The notes under the pieces were generated by a model. It was not told the DNA's origin, made no database searches, and was given only the letters and a program-made list of their open reading frames with translations. Positions 14,948-24,343 of a DNA stretch of 43,293 bases are shown one piece after another; the stretch's first letter is position 1, and the number at the start of each line of letters is the position of its first letter. A program made the position numbers and the translations under genes. The stretch is from Lachnospiraceae bacterium (GTDB lineage Bacteria > Bacillota > Clostridia > Lachnospirales > Lachnospiraceae), in assembly GCA_017538995.1 (NCBI GenBank), contig JAFYHV010000011.1:1-43293 (forward strand). The letters run 5' to 3'.

Positions 14948-17900
14948 TTAAACTGTAATAACTTCTCCGAGCGCAAACGAATAAATCATAATCTCTGCGA
15001 CGGGTTTCTTTTCAAGTCTCGAAAGTGCTTCGCTGTAATAATCAAGCTGTGTCTTATATCTCTTAACAAGCTCTTGTGCATTATCCACTCTGTCGGTTTT
15101 GTAATCCATCAGAATAAGCTTGCCTTCCTCTTCGAAATAGACGTCGATTACACCCTGAACCAGTACCTTTTCGTTCTCGGGGAATGCTTCGTTTACTTCA
15201 TTCGCATGAACCGATAAAACAAACGGCTGCTCGAGATAAAGCTCGTCTCTTTTAGAAGCCTCGCTCATACGTTTCGAAAGATCTGTTTCTAGGAATTTTA
15301 AAATCTTATCCTCGTTTACAAGCGCATCGTCTTCTTCATAGATGAAAAGATTATCCGTCATTTTCTTTCTGTGCGCTCTTAAGTTTGCAACAATATCACC
15401 CTCATAAATATGCTCAAAGTCCATAAGCTCCATTACTCTGTGATATGCGCTACCGCGCGCAGCACCGCCGTTTTCCTGTTCGGTTTCGGCAATAATCTTC
15501 GGAACCCTTACTTCCTCTTCGTGATAAAGAGTATTCTCTCCGTCTTCGTTTTCAAGATATGCGGCCTTCTTAAGTTCGGAAACCGTGGTCTTGACGAAAA
15601 GATTGTCAAGAGATTCGTGAGGATAAACAAATTCTTTGAAGCCTGCTTTTGCGGGAATACTTTCGAGAGCCTTTATTTTTGATATTCTCTCAGCTTCCTC
15701 AAACACTTCTTCGATGTCTGCATCCTCGGGACTGACTTTATTTATCTTAAACAATTCGGGTTTCTCACAGATAATCGGGAAAAGCAGTTTCATAAAAGAT
15801 CCCGAATCCATTATGTTTGCAAATGAAAGCGTGTCTTTAGCTTCAGGTTCTTCGTCAAACATTCCGGTTAAGATGAGTTTTTCTCTTGCTCTGGTCATCG
15901 CAACATATAAAACTCTGATTTCTTCGCCGAGGCTGTTAATCTTTTCCTTGGAATAAAGCGCATCTCTGACGGGAGAAGTTCCTTTTATTCTCTTTTCGAG
16001 ATTATATGTATCTCCGCCGATTCCAAGTGCATCGTCCATAAGAATCGTGTCCTTGGAATACCTGAATTCGGTATGAAGTCCCGACACAAAGCAAATCGGA
16101 TATTCGAGGCCTTTGGATTTATGCACAGTTAAAATCTGTACGACATCGGCATTCTCATCGAGCATATTTGCTTCGCCCATATCCTGCTTTGCTTTAAGTT
16201 TTTCCGTGTATTTTACGAAGTCATGAATACAGAAAATGCCCTGCTCTTCGTATTCGTCCGCAGTCTCCACCAAAAGATTCACGTTTGCGAGTCTCTGCTC
16301 TCCGCCCGGAAGTGAGGAAACCATTACGCCATATTCGTACTTTTCAAAAATCATACGAATCATGTCCGATGCGGATGTATACATAGCCTGTTTTCTTAAA
16401 TCTTCAAGCTCTGTCGTAAAGTGCAAAACCTTTTCCTTCAGACCTGCATCGCTTCCGACAAGAATATACTGATAAAGGCTGTCGATAAGTCTTTTCTTTT
16501 TTTCAACGATTCGAATCTTCGCAATCTCTTCTTCGCTAAAACCACCCATAAAAGAATGAAGCACTGATAAAAGAGGCAGATCCTGTCTCGGATTATCGAT
16601 AACAGAAAGGAAGTTAAGAATTAACTGCACTTCCCACGCATTGTAATATCCGGACTTGGAAATAACGTATCCCTGAATGCCCTCATTCTTTAAGGCTTTC
16701 TGGAAAACCACGTCGCGTGAATTGGTCATCGAACGAAGAAGAATTGCCACGTCCGAATATCTCATTTCCCTCATGGAATTGGTCTTTGTATCAAAAACTA
16801 AAGTTCCGGCTTCCTTTAATGCCTTGATTTTGCCTGCAACTATGGCAGCTTCTATCTCATCTTTAGTGAAGTCTTTGTAGCGCTCATCCTCATCAAATTC
16901 TTTTTTGCTAAAATAAACAAGCTCTGCTTTATTGTCCGTGTTGCTTTCGGGATAATCCGTCTTTCCTAAATTAAGCCTTTCGTCCTCTCCGTATTCTATA
17001 CCGCCGATTTTTTCAATCATGCAGCGTTCAAATACAAAGTTTACTGCATCGATTACTTCCTTGCGGCTTCTGAAATTGTATGAAAGAATAATCCTCTCGT
17101 CCCTGTCGCCTTCCTTGGAATACTCGAGGCATTTTTCCTTAAAAATCTCAGGCTTTGCAAGACGAAATCTGTATATGCTCTGCTTGATATCGCCCACCAT
17201 AAATCTGTTGCCGGTAAGCTTTTCGTCCTTTGAAACCGCAGCAAGTATGGTTTCCTGAACATCGTTTGAGTCCTGATATTCGTCTATCATTACTTCGTTG
17301 AAATATTCTTGGTATCGAATCGCAGTCGGTGTGGGAACAATCTTTCCGTCTTCCTTTTTTACGAGGATTTCAAGCGCCATATGCTCCATATCGGAGAAGC
17401 TGATAATGCCCTTGTCACGCTTTTTATCTTCAAAAATATGCATGTACGACATTACAAATCGTAAAAGAGAATTCGTGACCGCATAGCCTTCCTTAACCGA
17501 TTCTTCAAAATCGGCTTCGGTCAGATTTTTGTATTTTTCTTTACATTTGTCTATAATCTTGCGGGCTTTATCATTAACCGAATTCGCATATTGTTTGAGT
17601 GCCTCTTTTTCATCCGGTAAGTTTCTTCCGTAATTAAGAGTAATTCTTTTGAGTTCGGGATATTTGACGATTCTTTCACGAATATCGGAGGATATAATGT
17701 CATCAATAAACGGTATTGTTAAGTCAGCCTCTTCAACATGCTTTGTGAGGAATGTGCCTTCCGCAATACTCTTTACCTCTCTGTATATATCCTGCGCTTC
17801 TTTTAGGTATTCGTTTTCGAACTCAAGACTAAACTTAACAAAAGGAAGCTCCCAGACGTTTCCGATATCTTCCACGATATAGTTTTCAAGCGTCTCATAA

Positions 17901-18454
17901 GGATATGCAGAGCTGTCGGCCTTAGTTGCAATGTCTTTTACCAGCTCATAAAACTTCTTGAATTTACCCTTCGGCGCATACATTTCAACGAGGTTTAAGA
18001 ATTCTTCATTTCCTTCCTTAAAAGCCTCTTCCAAAGCCTCGTCAAAGGCTTCATCGGAAATCTGGGTTATCTCTCCTTCACTGCCGATTGCAAATGACGG
18101 ATCAACACCGATTTCTTCGAAATGATTTTTTAAAATATAAAGGCAAAAACTGTCTATCGTCGTAATCTGTGCGGTATGAAGAATCGCAATCTGCTTTCTT
18201 AAATGCTTATCTTCGGGATTTTTGGCAAGTTCTTCGCGAAGCTTTTTGCCAATACGTTCCTTCATTTCCCTTGCGGCCGAATTGGTAAAGGTAACAATGA
18301 GCATTCTGTCCACGGAAAGATCTTCGTCTTCACAGATTTTTTTGACGATTCTTTCGGTCAGAACGGCTGTTTTTCCGCTACCTGCAGCGGCAGACACTAT
18401 GAGATTTTGATTTCTTGAATCTATTACTTTTTTCTGTTCAGGAGTAAAATCCAT
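14948..18454 (-). CDS. addA: ATP-dependent helicase/nuclease subunit A
   Basis: This 1168-residue AddA is the 3'-5' helicase-nuclease subunit of the AddAB complex, which resects double-strand breaks and loads recombination protein at Chi sites. A Walker A motif (Ala-Gly-Ser-Gly-Lys-Thr) lies near residue 25 and UvrD-type motifs follow (Asp-Glu-Tyr-Gln-Asp near 395, Leu-Thr-Val-His-Lys-Ser-Lys-Gly-Leu-Glu near 780). The C-terminal nuclease domain shows Leu-Met-Asp-Tyr-Lys-Thr-Asp near 1120. The length is typical for Clostridia. It starts two bases after the addB stop codon and is therefore co-translated with it. Confidence 0.96.
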   Translation of the reverse strand: MDFTPEQKKVIDSRNQNLIVSAAAGSGKTAVLTERIVKKICEDEDLSVDRMLIVTFTNSAAREMKERIGKKLREELAKNPEDKHLRKQIAILHTAQITTIDSFCLYILKNHFEEIGVDPSFAIGSEGEITQISDEAFDEALEEAFKEGNEEFLNLVEMYAPKGKFKKFYELVKDIATKADSSAYPYETLENYIVEDIGNVWELPFVKFSLEFENEYLKEAQDIYREVKSIAEGTFLTKHVEEADLTIPFIDDIISSDIRERIVKYPELKRITLNYGRNLPDEKEALKQYANSVNDKARKIIDKCKEKYKNLTEADFEESVKEGYAVTNSLLRFVMSYMHIFEDKKRDKGIISFSDMEHMALEILVKKEDGKIVPTPTAIRYQEYFNEVMIDEYQDSNDVQETILAAVSKDEKLTGNRFMVGDIKQSIYRFRLAKPEIFKEKCLEYSKEGDRDERIILSYNFRSRKEVIDAVNFVFERCMIEKIGGIEYGEDERLNLGKTDYPESNTDNKAELVYFSKKEFDEDERYKDFTKDEIEAAIVAGKIKALKEAGTLVFDTKTNSMREMRYSDVAILLRSMTNSRDVVFQKALKNEGIQGYVISKSGYYNAWEVQLILNFLSVIDNPRQDLPLLSVLHSFMGGFSEEEIAKIRIVEKKKRLIDSLYQYILVGSDAGLKEKVLHFTTELEDLRKQAMYTSASDMIRMIFEKYEYGVMVSSLPGGEQRLANVNLLVETADEYEEQGIFCIHDFVKYTEKLKAKQDMGEANMLDENADVVQILTVHKSKGLEYPICFVSGLHTEFRYSKDTILMDDALGIGGDTYNLEKRIKGTSPVRDALYSKEKINSLGEEIRVLYVAMTRAREKLILTGMFDEEPEAKDTLSFANIMDSGSFMKLLFPIICEKPELFKINKVSPEDADIEEVFEEAERISKIKALESIPAKAGFKEFVYPHESLDNLFVKTTVSELKKAAYLENEDGENTLYHEEEVRVPKIIAETEQENGGAARGSAYHRVMELMDFEHIYEGDIVANLRAHRKKMTDNLFIYEEDDALVNEDKILKFLETDLSKRMSEASKRDELYLEQPFVLSVHANEVNEAFPENEKVLVQGVIDVYFEEEGKLILMDYKTDRVDNAQELVKRYKTQLDYYSEALSRLEKKPVAEIMIYSFALGEVITV

Positions 18455-18456
18455 AA

Positions 18457-21400
18457 TTATTCCTCTTCCTCTTCAGGTACTTCTTCCCCGAGTTTCCTGT
18501 ATTCGTAGCCCTTTATCTTCGGGTCAAATCCGCAGATTCCTTTAAGAGCACAGTACTGACACGCATAATCTTCCTTTTTCTCATAATAAGGATTAACGTC
18601 AATGCTTCCTGCCAAAATATCCGAAGCAAGTTCTTTTGCCTTATCCTCTGCTTTATCTAACATTGAATCAAACTCTTCCTTCGAGCAGACATTGGAGCCC
18701 TTGCTGACGGAATTATCCTTGTTCCTTGATACTTTAACCACCTCGGATTTTGCGCCGGGTGAACCAAGAGATTCGTCCAGACTCTCAAGTACTTTGTCAT
18801 CGTTTACAATAGCTCCGACAGGAATTAATTGCTTGCGTATTTCTGCCTCATAATCTTCTCTCTTTTCCGAGAAAGGATCGTCTATCGCATAATAAAGCAT
18901 TGCTGCGGGAAGAACTTCTTTTTGGGGATGTCTTTCTTTTATGAGTTCAATTGCGTTTTTCATATAAATCGCAAGCTGAAGCGAAAGACCTTCCTCGAGC
19001 TTCTTTGCATCGATTTTATGCGAGGAAGATTTGTAGTCAATAATCTTCACATATTCCTTGTCCTCATCATCATATACGTCCGCTCTGTCGATTCTTCCTC
19101 TGAGAAGAACCTTCTTATCGCTGTCGTCAGACAGATCGTACATTTTCTTAAAACTCGTTTCATACATCTCAGGTTTATATTTGCCCTTTGAGAGCTGGAA
19201 GCCGAGCGTCTTGACGGTGCGCTTCATGATTCTTTGAAGCTGACGTGCATAATATTTGGTCTTCTCGTCGGATACTAAAAGATCGCCGCCATATTCACCG
19301 CTTAAATGCTCTATCGCCATGTCGATTTCCTTTGACATCATTTCTTCATCCGCGGTTGAAAAATCAAGGTTTTCAGATTTTAATTTCTGACCTACAGTCT
19401 CTAATACATCATGGGAAAGATTACCCATATCCACGCTCTCGAGTCCGTATTCTTCCCTGTCCTTAAGACCCAATCCATAAGCCACAAAATGCGCATATCT
19501 GCAGGCTGCATACTGTTCAAGCATTGATACGGATACGTTCAAAAGTTCATCGTAAAGCTTCTTCGCGGTTTCTTCATTAAGCGATTCGGCTTCGTATTTT
19601 CTGAATGCGTTTGAAATGATTTTTTGGCACCATTCTTCTCCGCCTTCGCTGCCTTTTATGATGCTTATATTGTCAAAAAGTTTCTCTTCCTGATCTTTGC
19701 TGGCAATGCCCGTTACATAGAGTCCTAAAAGTTTTCCGGTCTCTTCTTTTATGTCCTGTAAAAAGATCTCCGGCGTTTTGTCCAAACAGTCTGCAACTTC
19801 AAGACCTTCAAACATGTTCTTTAGTATTTCGATTAAGTATGAAGGTATCAGGCTGTCGCCCTTTCCGCCCACGCTCGCGTATGAAAGATAGAGTCTGTCC
19901 GTGGGTTTGGTGAGGTTAAGGTAAATGTAAAGCTGCTCTATGAATGCTAATTCCACACTCGTTGGTGCAAGGTGGCATTCGGCCTTTTTTAACTCTTCCT
20001 TGTCAGGCACCGATAAAAGGCCACTGTCTGATGCGCCTTTGGGAATATTGCCGTCGTTAACGCCGAGGATGAAAAGTTCTTTTGTTTCTTTTAGTCTGGT
20101 TCTCTGCATATCTCCGACTAAAAGAGAATCAACTTTTTGCGGAAGCACACCCACACGTATCTCCGAAAAGCCGACCTTAAGAATATCCGATAATTCTTTA
20201 ACCGAATAATCCTCATCACCCATCAGGTCTGAGAGTGCATCGAAGAGTTCAATGACCTTGTTATAAACGCCTTCGTATTCCATGGCTTCTCCGACTAGGC
20301 CTTGTTCCTTCAGCTCAGCAGCCATTTCGCTCATTTTTTCATATATCTTTCCGCTCTCAAGGATGGCGTAAATCTGCTTAATCCATTTGGAGAGTTTTCT
20401 TTTTCCTGTGCCCTCTTCGGTAATGTCTTTAAAAATCTCAAAAAATTCTGAACGAACGGAATTTATTTTATCCAAAGATTCTTTGTTTAATTTCTGTTCC
20501 TCGCTTGGATAAACAAAATTCTCTCTCCACTTTGCGATTCCTTTGATGCCGCGCGCATAGATGTAGTTTTCAAGTTCGTCAATCTCATCCTCTTCTAATG
20601 GAGAAATGCCGGTACGAAGGAACTTAAGAACGTCTTCCTGTCTGAAATTGTTTCGTAAAATCTCCGTGATTGAGAGAATGTATTTGACCAACGGATTGCT
20701 CGCAATGCTTCTGTTGGCGTCCATGTAATAAGGGATCTGATATCTGTCCAGATATTTTGCCAGAGGCTTCTGATACCTGGTCATATCCGCGCAGATAACA
20801 GCCACATCGCGGAATCTAAGGTTCTTTTCGCGGATTTCTTTTAAGAGCTCTTCGCATAAAATATGGCACTCGCTGTCGATGTCTGCACATCTTGAAATCT
20901 TAATTGCGCCAGTTGCCTTTATCTTTTCGTTTTCTTTTCTGAAAAGGTTCTTTTCAAGGAACGCAAGTTCCGCGTTGTTTTCGTGTCTGTAATCTTTTGT
21001 AAGTCGGATATCCTCACGGATATTGACTCCGGTAGGATCGTATTCCTTTGAAATATCTGCCATGTTTCTCTTGGTCAGATTGAATAATGTATCCTCATTC
21101 TCTGTGATTTTATGAGGGTTAACGCTTAAGTCGTTATCAAACGGAAACGTAATATAAACGTCCTTCGCCTTGTTTAAAACAGCGACAATCGCCTTTATCT
21201 GAATCGGAGTAAAGCCCGTAAAACCGTCGAAAATAACGACGCTCTTTTCCATCTTCTTGGATAAGGGCAGTCTTTCTATGAACATATCGAGGAGCTCTTC
21301 TCTCGTGATGTATTTGTCTTCGCATTCTTTTAGGAAAACTTCGTAAAGAAGTTTTAAATCCGATAACTTATTCTTTAATGCTTCGGAGGTACACTTTTCT

Positions 21401-21828
21401 TTTATGATCTCGAGGTCTTCGGGGCTCACGTTATACTGCATGAATTCGGACAAAACAGACTTTACCTCTCCGGCCCAGCCGGCATTTTCCATGCCTCTTG
21501 AAAGCACGCGAAGGTCGTCCTTGATTTTAGAAGCGCCCCTCTTTATAAGCAGGCACTTACCCGTATCGTCAAGAAGCATTCTTTTAGGCTGTCCTACTTC
21601 TTCGAAAACCTTTCTCGGAAGACGCGAAAAACTTAAGACATCAATGTTAATGATGCCTCCGTCCGGATGTGAATTGGCCATCTGCCACTGCGTCTGCATA
21701 GTGAACTGATCGGGAACAATCATAAGAACATTGTTCCTTCGGTCTTCTGTCGCAAGTTTAATCGCCAGATTCTTTACATATTCACTTTTGCCGCTTCCCG
21801 AGCCGCCTAAAACAAACTGAAGAGCCAT
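18457..21828 (-). CDS. addB: ATP-dependent helicase/deoxyribonuclease subunit B
   Basis: This 1123-residue AddB partners AddA. It has a Walker A motif at residues 8-16 (Gly-Gly-Ser-Gly-Ser-Gly-Lys-Ser), an inactive-helicase core, and a C-terminal nuclease (Ile-Ile-Asp-Tyr-Lys-Ser near 945). Four cysteines would hold the structural [4Fe-4S] cluster: one in Ala-Ala-Cys-Arg-Tyr near 800 and three in Cys-x2-Cys-x5-Cys near 1090. The start has GAGG upstream. The promoter region contains an inverted repeat shared with the divergent GNAT gene. It is first gene of an addB-addA operon. Confidence 0.95.
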   Translation of the reverse strand: MALQFVLGGSGSGKSEYVKNLAIKLATEDRRNNVLMIVPDQFTMQTQWQMANSHPDGGIINIDVLSFSRLPRKVFEEVGQPKRMLLDDTGKCLLIKRGASKIKDDLRVLSRGMENAGWAGEVKSVLSEFMQYNVSPEDLEIIKEKCTSEALKNKLSDLKLLYEVFLKECEDKYITREELLDMFIERLPLSKKMEKSVVIFDGFTGFTPIQIKAIVAVLNKAKDVYITFPFDNDLSVNPHKITENEDTLFNLTKRNMADISKEYDPTGVNIREDIRLTKDYRHENNAELAFLEKNLFRKENEKIKATGAIKISRCADIDSECHILCEELLKEIREKNLRFRDVAVICADMTRYQKPLAKYLDRYQIPYYMDANRSIASNPLVKYILSITEILRNNFRQEDVLKFLRTGISPLEEDEIDELENYIYARGIKGIAKWRENFVYPSEEQKLNKESLDKINSVRSEFFEIFKDITEEGTGKRKLSKWIKQIYAILESGKIYEKMSEMAAELKEQGLVGEAMEYEGVYNKVIELFDALSDLMGDEDYSVKELSDILKVGFSEIRVGVLPQKVDSLLVGDMQRTRLKETKELFILGVNDGNIPKGASDSGLLSVPDKEELKKAECHLAPTSVELAFIEQLYIYLNLTKPTDRLYLSYASVGGKGDSLIPSYLIEILKNMFEGLEVADCLDKTPEIFLQDIKEETGKLLGLYVTGIASKDQEEKLFDNISIIKGSEGGEEWCQKIISNAFRKYEAESLNEETAKKLYDELLNVSVSMLEQYAACRYAHFVAYGLGLKDREEYGLESVDMGNLSHDVLETVGQKLKSENLDFSTADEEMMSKEIDMAIEHLSGEYGGDLLVSDEKTKYYARQLQRIMKRTVKTLGFQLSKGKYKPEMYETSFKKMYDLSDDSDKKVLLRGRIDRADVYDDEDKEYVKIIDYKSSSHKIDAKKLEEGLSLQLAIYMKNAIELIKERHPQKEVLPAAMLYYAIDDPFSEKREDYEAEIRKQLIPVGAIVNDDKVLESLDESLGSPGAKSEVVKVSRNKDNSVSKGSNVCSKEEFDSMLDKAEDKAKELASDILAGSIDVNPYYEKKEDYACQYCALKGICGFDPKIKGYEYRKLGEEVPEEEEE

Positions 21829-21878
21829 AAATAAAACCTCGTTTGTAGTCTAACCTTTTACTTTGTGATATCATTTCT

Positions 21879-21906
21879 ATTATACAATATTTTGCAGTTG
21901 TATAAT
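21879..21906. promoter_or_regulatory. inverted repeat with divergent -10-like elements (addB / GNAT)
   Basis: ATTATACAA (21879-21887) is the exact reverse complement of TTGTATAAT (21898-21906), with a ten-base spacer. Each arm contains TATAAT reading outward: the left toward addB, the right toward the acetyltransferase. Good -35 elements are not visible for either. Confidence 0.4.
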
Positions 21907-21942
21907 TTGATTTTCTGTATTCTTAAAAAATTATTTGACGTT

Positions 21943-22662
21943 ATGAACATAAAACATATAACCATCAACAGCATAGATGAATACAGGCCTATCGGCGAGC
22001 CTGTTTTATACATAACCTCTGACAGGAATGTAGCTGACTGCCTGACCTCAAAAGGCGAAGCAGTTTGCATATATGTGTGTAATGAGGAGCAACTGTCCGC
22101 CTTTGAAGGTTATAAATATTTTATCACGGAAGGTGTCCAATATTCAGGACACCTGGACATGGTTTACTGTCATATCAAAAATATTCCCTATGTAATTGCT
22201 GAAAATGATGACTTTTTCATTCGTGAAGAACGCCTCGAAGATCTTCCTAAAATATACGAAATGTACGAAGACGAAGCTTGTAAAAGATTCCTCGAGCCCC
22301 TTCCCGAACTCTCTGACGGCCTCACCCCCGAGTCACGCTTCGAATCTGTCAAGAACGGCTATATGCTCTTCGAGTACGGAATGTGGATAATCGAGCTAAA
22401 AGAGACAGGAGAAGTCATTGGCCGAGTCGGCTTTGAGTACTACGATGAAAAAACTGTATCCTTAGGTTTTATGATTCGAAAGGACCATAGAAAAAAGGGC
22501 TATGCTTTCAAAGCCTGTCTTGACTGCATCAATTATTTGAAGGCTAATAACCCTGAACTTAAGATTGTTGCCAAAGTCAGCGGGAATAATAAAGACTCTC
22601 TCAGTCTTTTAAACAGGCTTTCCGCTGCTCTTAAGGATTATATAGAAATTATCATTGAATAA
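21943..22662 (+). CDS. GNAT-family N-acetyltransferase with an extra N-terminal domain
   Basis: The GNAT domain lies in the C-terminal two thirds (about 90-235): Phe-Phe-Ile-Arg-Glu-Glu, then Gly-Arg-Val-Gly-Phe-Glu-Tyr-Tyr on strands 2-4, and the acetyl-CoA loop in the Lys-Lys-Gly-Tyr-Ala segment after Arg-Lys-Asp-His. The first 85 residues are an alpha/beta piece (Val-Leu-Tyr-Ile-Thr-Ser-Asp) of unknown role. The acceptor substrate is unknown. A GTG at 21865 would extend the frame by 26 hydrophobic residues, but it overlaps the promoter-like inverted repeat; ATG 21943 gives a better N-terminus although its ribosome binding site is poor. The next gene starts 27 bases on. Confidence 0.82.
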   Translation: MNIKHITINSIDEYRPIGEPVLYITSDRNVADCLTSKGEAVCIYVCNEEQLSAFEGYKYFITEGVQYSGHLDMVYCHIKNIPYVIAENDDFFIREERLEDLPKIYEMYEDEACKRFLEPLPELSDGLTPESRFESVKNGYMLFEYGMWIIELKETGEVIGRVGFEYYDEKTVSLGFMIRKDHRKKGYAFKACLDCINYLKANNPELKIVAKVSGNNKDSLSLLNRLSAALKDYIEIIIE

Positions 22663-22689
22663 TGAACCATTAAATGTAAAAATCATATT

Positions 22690-24276
22690 ATGAGTACAAG
22701 CAAATATAAGAAAAAAAATACAAAAAAATCACAGGACACCCTGGGCTTAATTAAGGCCTGGGCGGTCGGTATATATTGTTTTCTTATGCTTTGTGTGTTT
22801 GTTTTATATGCTCCGAAAAAGTATGTTTATATTGGCAATAACAAGATTTCTTTCTTTGAAAAAGTAACCGGAGTTTTTCTGATCGTTGCCTTAATTCTTT
22901 TTATTGTTTCCCTGATTAAATCAATCCTCCTAAAAGAAAAAATAAAATTTTCTCTGACTTTTCCCGAAGTTATTTTGCTCATATACGGAGCATGGAATTT
23001 AATTTCTTTCGCCTTCTCTGATTACAAAAGAACCGCATTATTCGGTTATGACGGATGGCACACGGGACTTTTTCTGCAAATTGCAATAATTGCGGTCTAT
23101 TTTACGATTGGAAGATGGAAAAACAAATACGAATGGTTAATCAGGGCTTCTGCTATTGTTCTTATCATTGAATGCCTGATGGTAGTTTTGCAGAGATTTG
23201 GTTTCGATCCTTTTGGCTTTTATTCCCAAATGGGCTTTATGGACTGGAATCGAAGAAACCTTCTCGGCACAATGGGAAATACCAACTGGCTGATGGGATA
23301 TGAAATTATCATTATTCCTATTTTACTTTGGCTGTATTTCGAAGCTAATGAACTTTGGGAAAGAATTCTGTGGGGAATCGGTAATTTCCTTATGATTTCC
23401 GCTATCTTTTTGCAGGGTTCTGCAAGCGGTATCGTTTCTTTGGGAGTAATTCTTTTATTCCTGATCTTTATATACGTAAAAGACGGAAATAAACTCGCAA
23501 GGATTCTTGAAATTATAAATATGATTTTCCTTTTCTGGTCATTATTAAGTATCTTTCGTATTCCCTTAATCGAACCCGAAGAAAAAGATACGACAAGATT
23601 TTATACTTTGCTCTGGATTATTCCCGCCGTTTTACTTGGGTTAATAATCGCCATGCTGTATTTATATATCAAAAAGAAAGGAACGACCTTACCAAAGAGC
23701 TTCGCCTATACAATAAGAATTATCATGATTTCAGGTATTGTACTCGGATTTATGCTCCTGTTTGCAATACAGTTTTCTGACAAACTCTGGCAGGTATTCG
23801 GTTCTCTCGGGGCTCTTCGAATAACGGATAATTCTGGAAGTTTCAGAATTCTTCTTTGGAAACAGTGCCTGAAACATTTTCTTTTAGACAGCAGCATAAA
23901 AGAATTTCTATTCGGTGTAGGTCCCGACTCATTCGGATGCTGGTATAAAACTAAAAACATTGTAATTCCGCAGGTTGGCGGCCCTTTCATTGATGCCGTA
24001 TATACCAATGCGCATAACGACCTTTTAACAGCAACCGTAAATTTGGGAATACCCGGGGTGATTATTTATACAGGCTTCTTTATTTCTATGGCAGTAACAG
24101 CCATTAAATCATTTTCCATAAAAGACAAAACGCTTTGGACGATGCCCGTACTTTTAATAATCATTGGCTATATCTTAAATAATATGTTCAGTTTCCAGAC
24201 CGTATGTTCAACGCCTGTATTTTTTATAATAACTGCTCTTTTATTAACATCAAAAAAGACATCCGAAAAGCCTTAG
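22690..24276 (+). CDS. O-antigen ligase/polymerase-like (Wzy_C) membrane protein
   Basis: This 528-residue protein has a Lys-rich N-terminus and 11-12 transmembrane helices, with a large loop late in the sequence ending in Ala-His-Asn-Asp-Leu-Leu-Thr-Ala-Thr-Val-Asn-Leu-Gly-Ile-Pro-Gly. That His-Asn/Leu-Gly-x-Pro-Gly segment is the hallmark of the O-antigen ligase (Wzy_C/WaaL) superfamily, which joins or polymerises lipid-linked glycans outside the membrane. In a Gram-positive cell the product would be a wall glycan or exopolysaccharide, or a glycoprotein glycan. No other glycan genes lie beside it, so the substrate is open. Its last codons form one arm of the minus-strand terminator of the convergent gene. 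Confidence 0.82.
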   Translation: MSTSKYKKKNTKKSQDTLGLIKAWAVGIYCFLMLCVFVLYAPKKYVYIGNNKISFFEKVTGVFLIVALILFIVSLIKSILLKEKIKFSLTFPEVILLIYGAWNLISFAFSDYKRTALFGYDGWHTGLFLQIAIIAVYFTIGRWKNKYEWLIRASAIVLIIECLMVVLQRFGFDPFGFYSQMGFMDWNRRNLLGTMGNTNWLMGYEIIIIPILLWLYFEANELWERILWGIGNFLMISAIFLQGSASGIVSLGVILLFLIFIYVKDGNKLARILEIINMIFLFWSLLSIFRIPLIEPEEKDTTRFYTLLWIIPAVLLGLIIAMLYLYIKKKGTTLPKSFAYTIRIIMISGIVLGFMLLFAIQFSDKLWQVFGSLGALRITDNSGSFRILLWKQCLKHFLLDSSIKEFLFGVGPDSFGCWYKTKNIVIPQVGGPFIDAVYTNAHNDLLTATVNLGIPGVIIYTGFFISMAVTAIKSFSIKDKTLWTMPVLLIIIGYILNNMFSFQTVCSTPVFFIITALLLTSKKTSEKP

Positions 24277-24296
24277 TTAACAACTTTTCGGATGTC
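24252..24296 (-). terminator. terminator of the DUF4214 protein gene
   Basis: GACATCCGAAAAG (24258-24270) and CTTTTCGGATGTC (24284-24296) pair over 13 bp. On the minus strand six U residues follow (24257-24252). The stem overlaps the last codons of the convergent Wzy-like gene. Confidence 0.85.
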
Positions 24297-24343
24297 CATA
24301 ATCTCTCTGTTTTGGTGCTATTATTCAGTTCCTAATCAAATCT

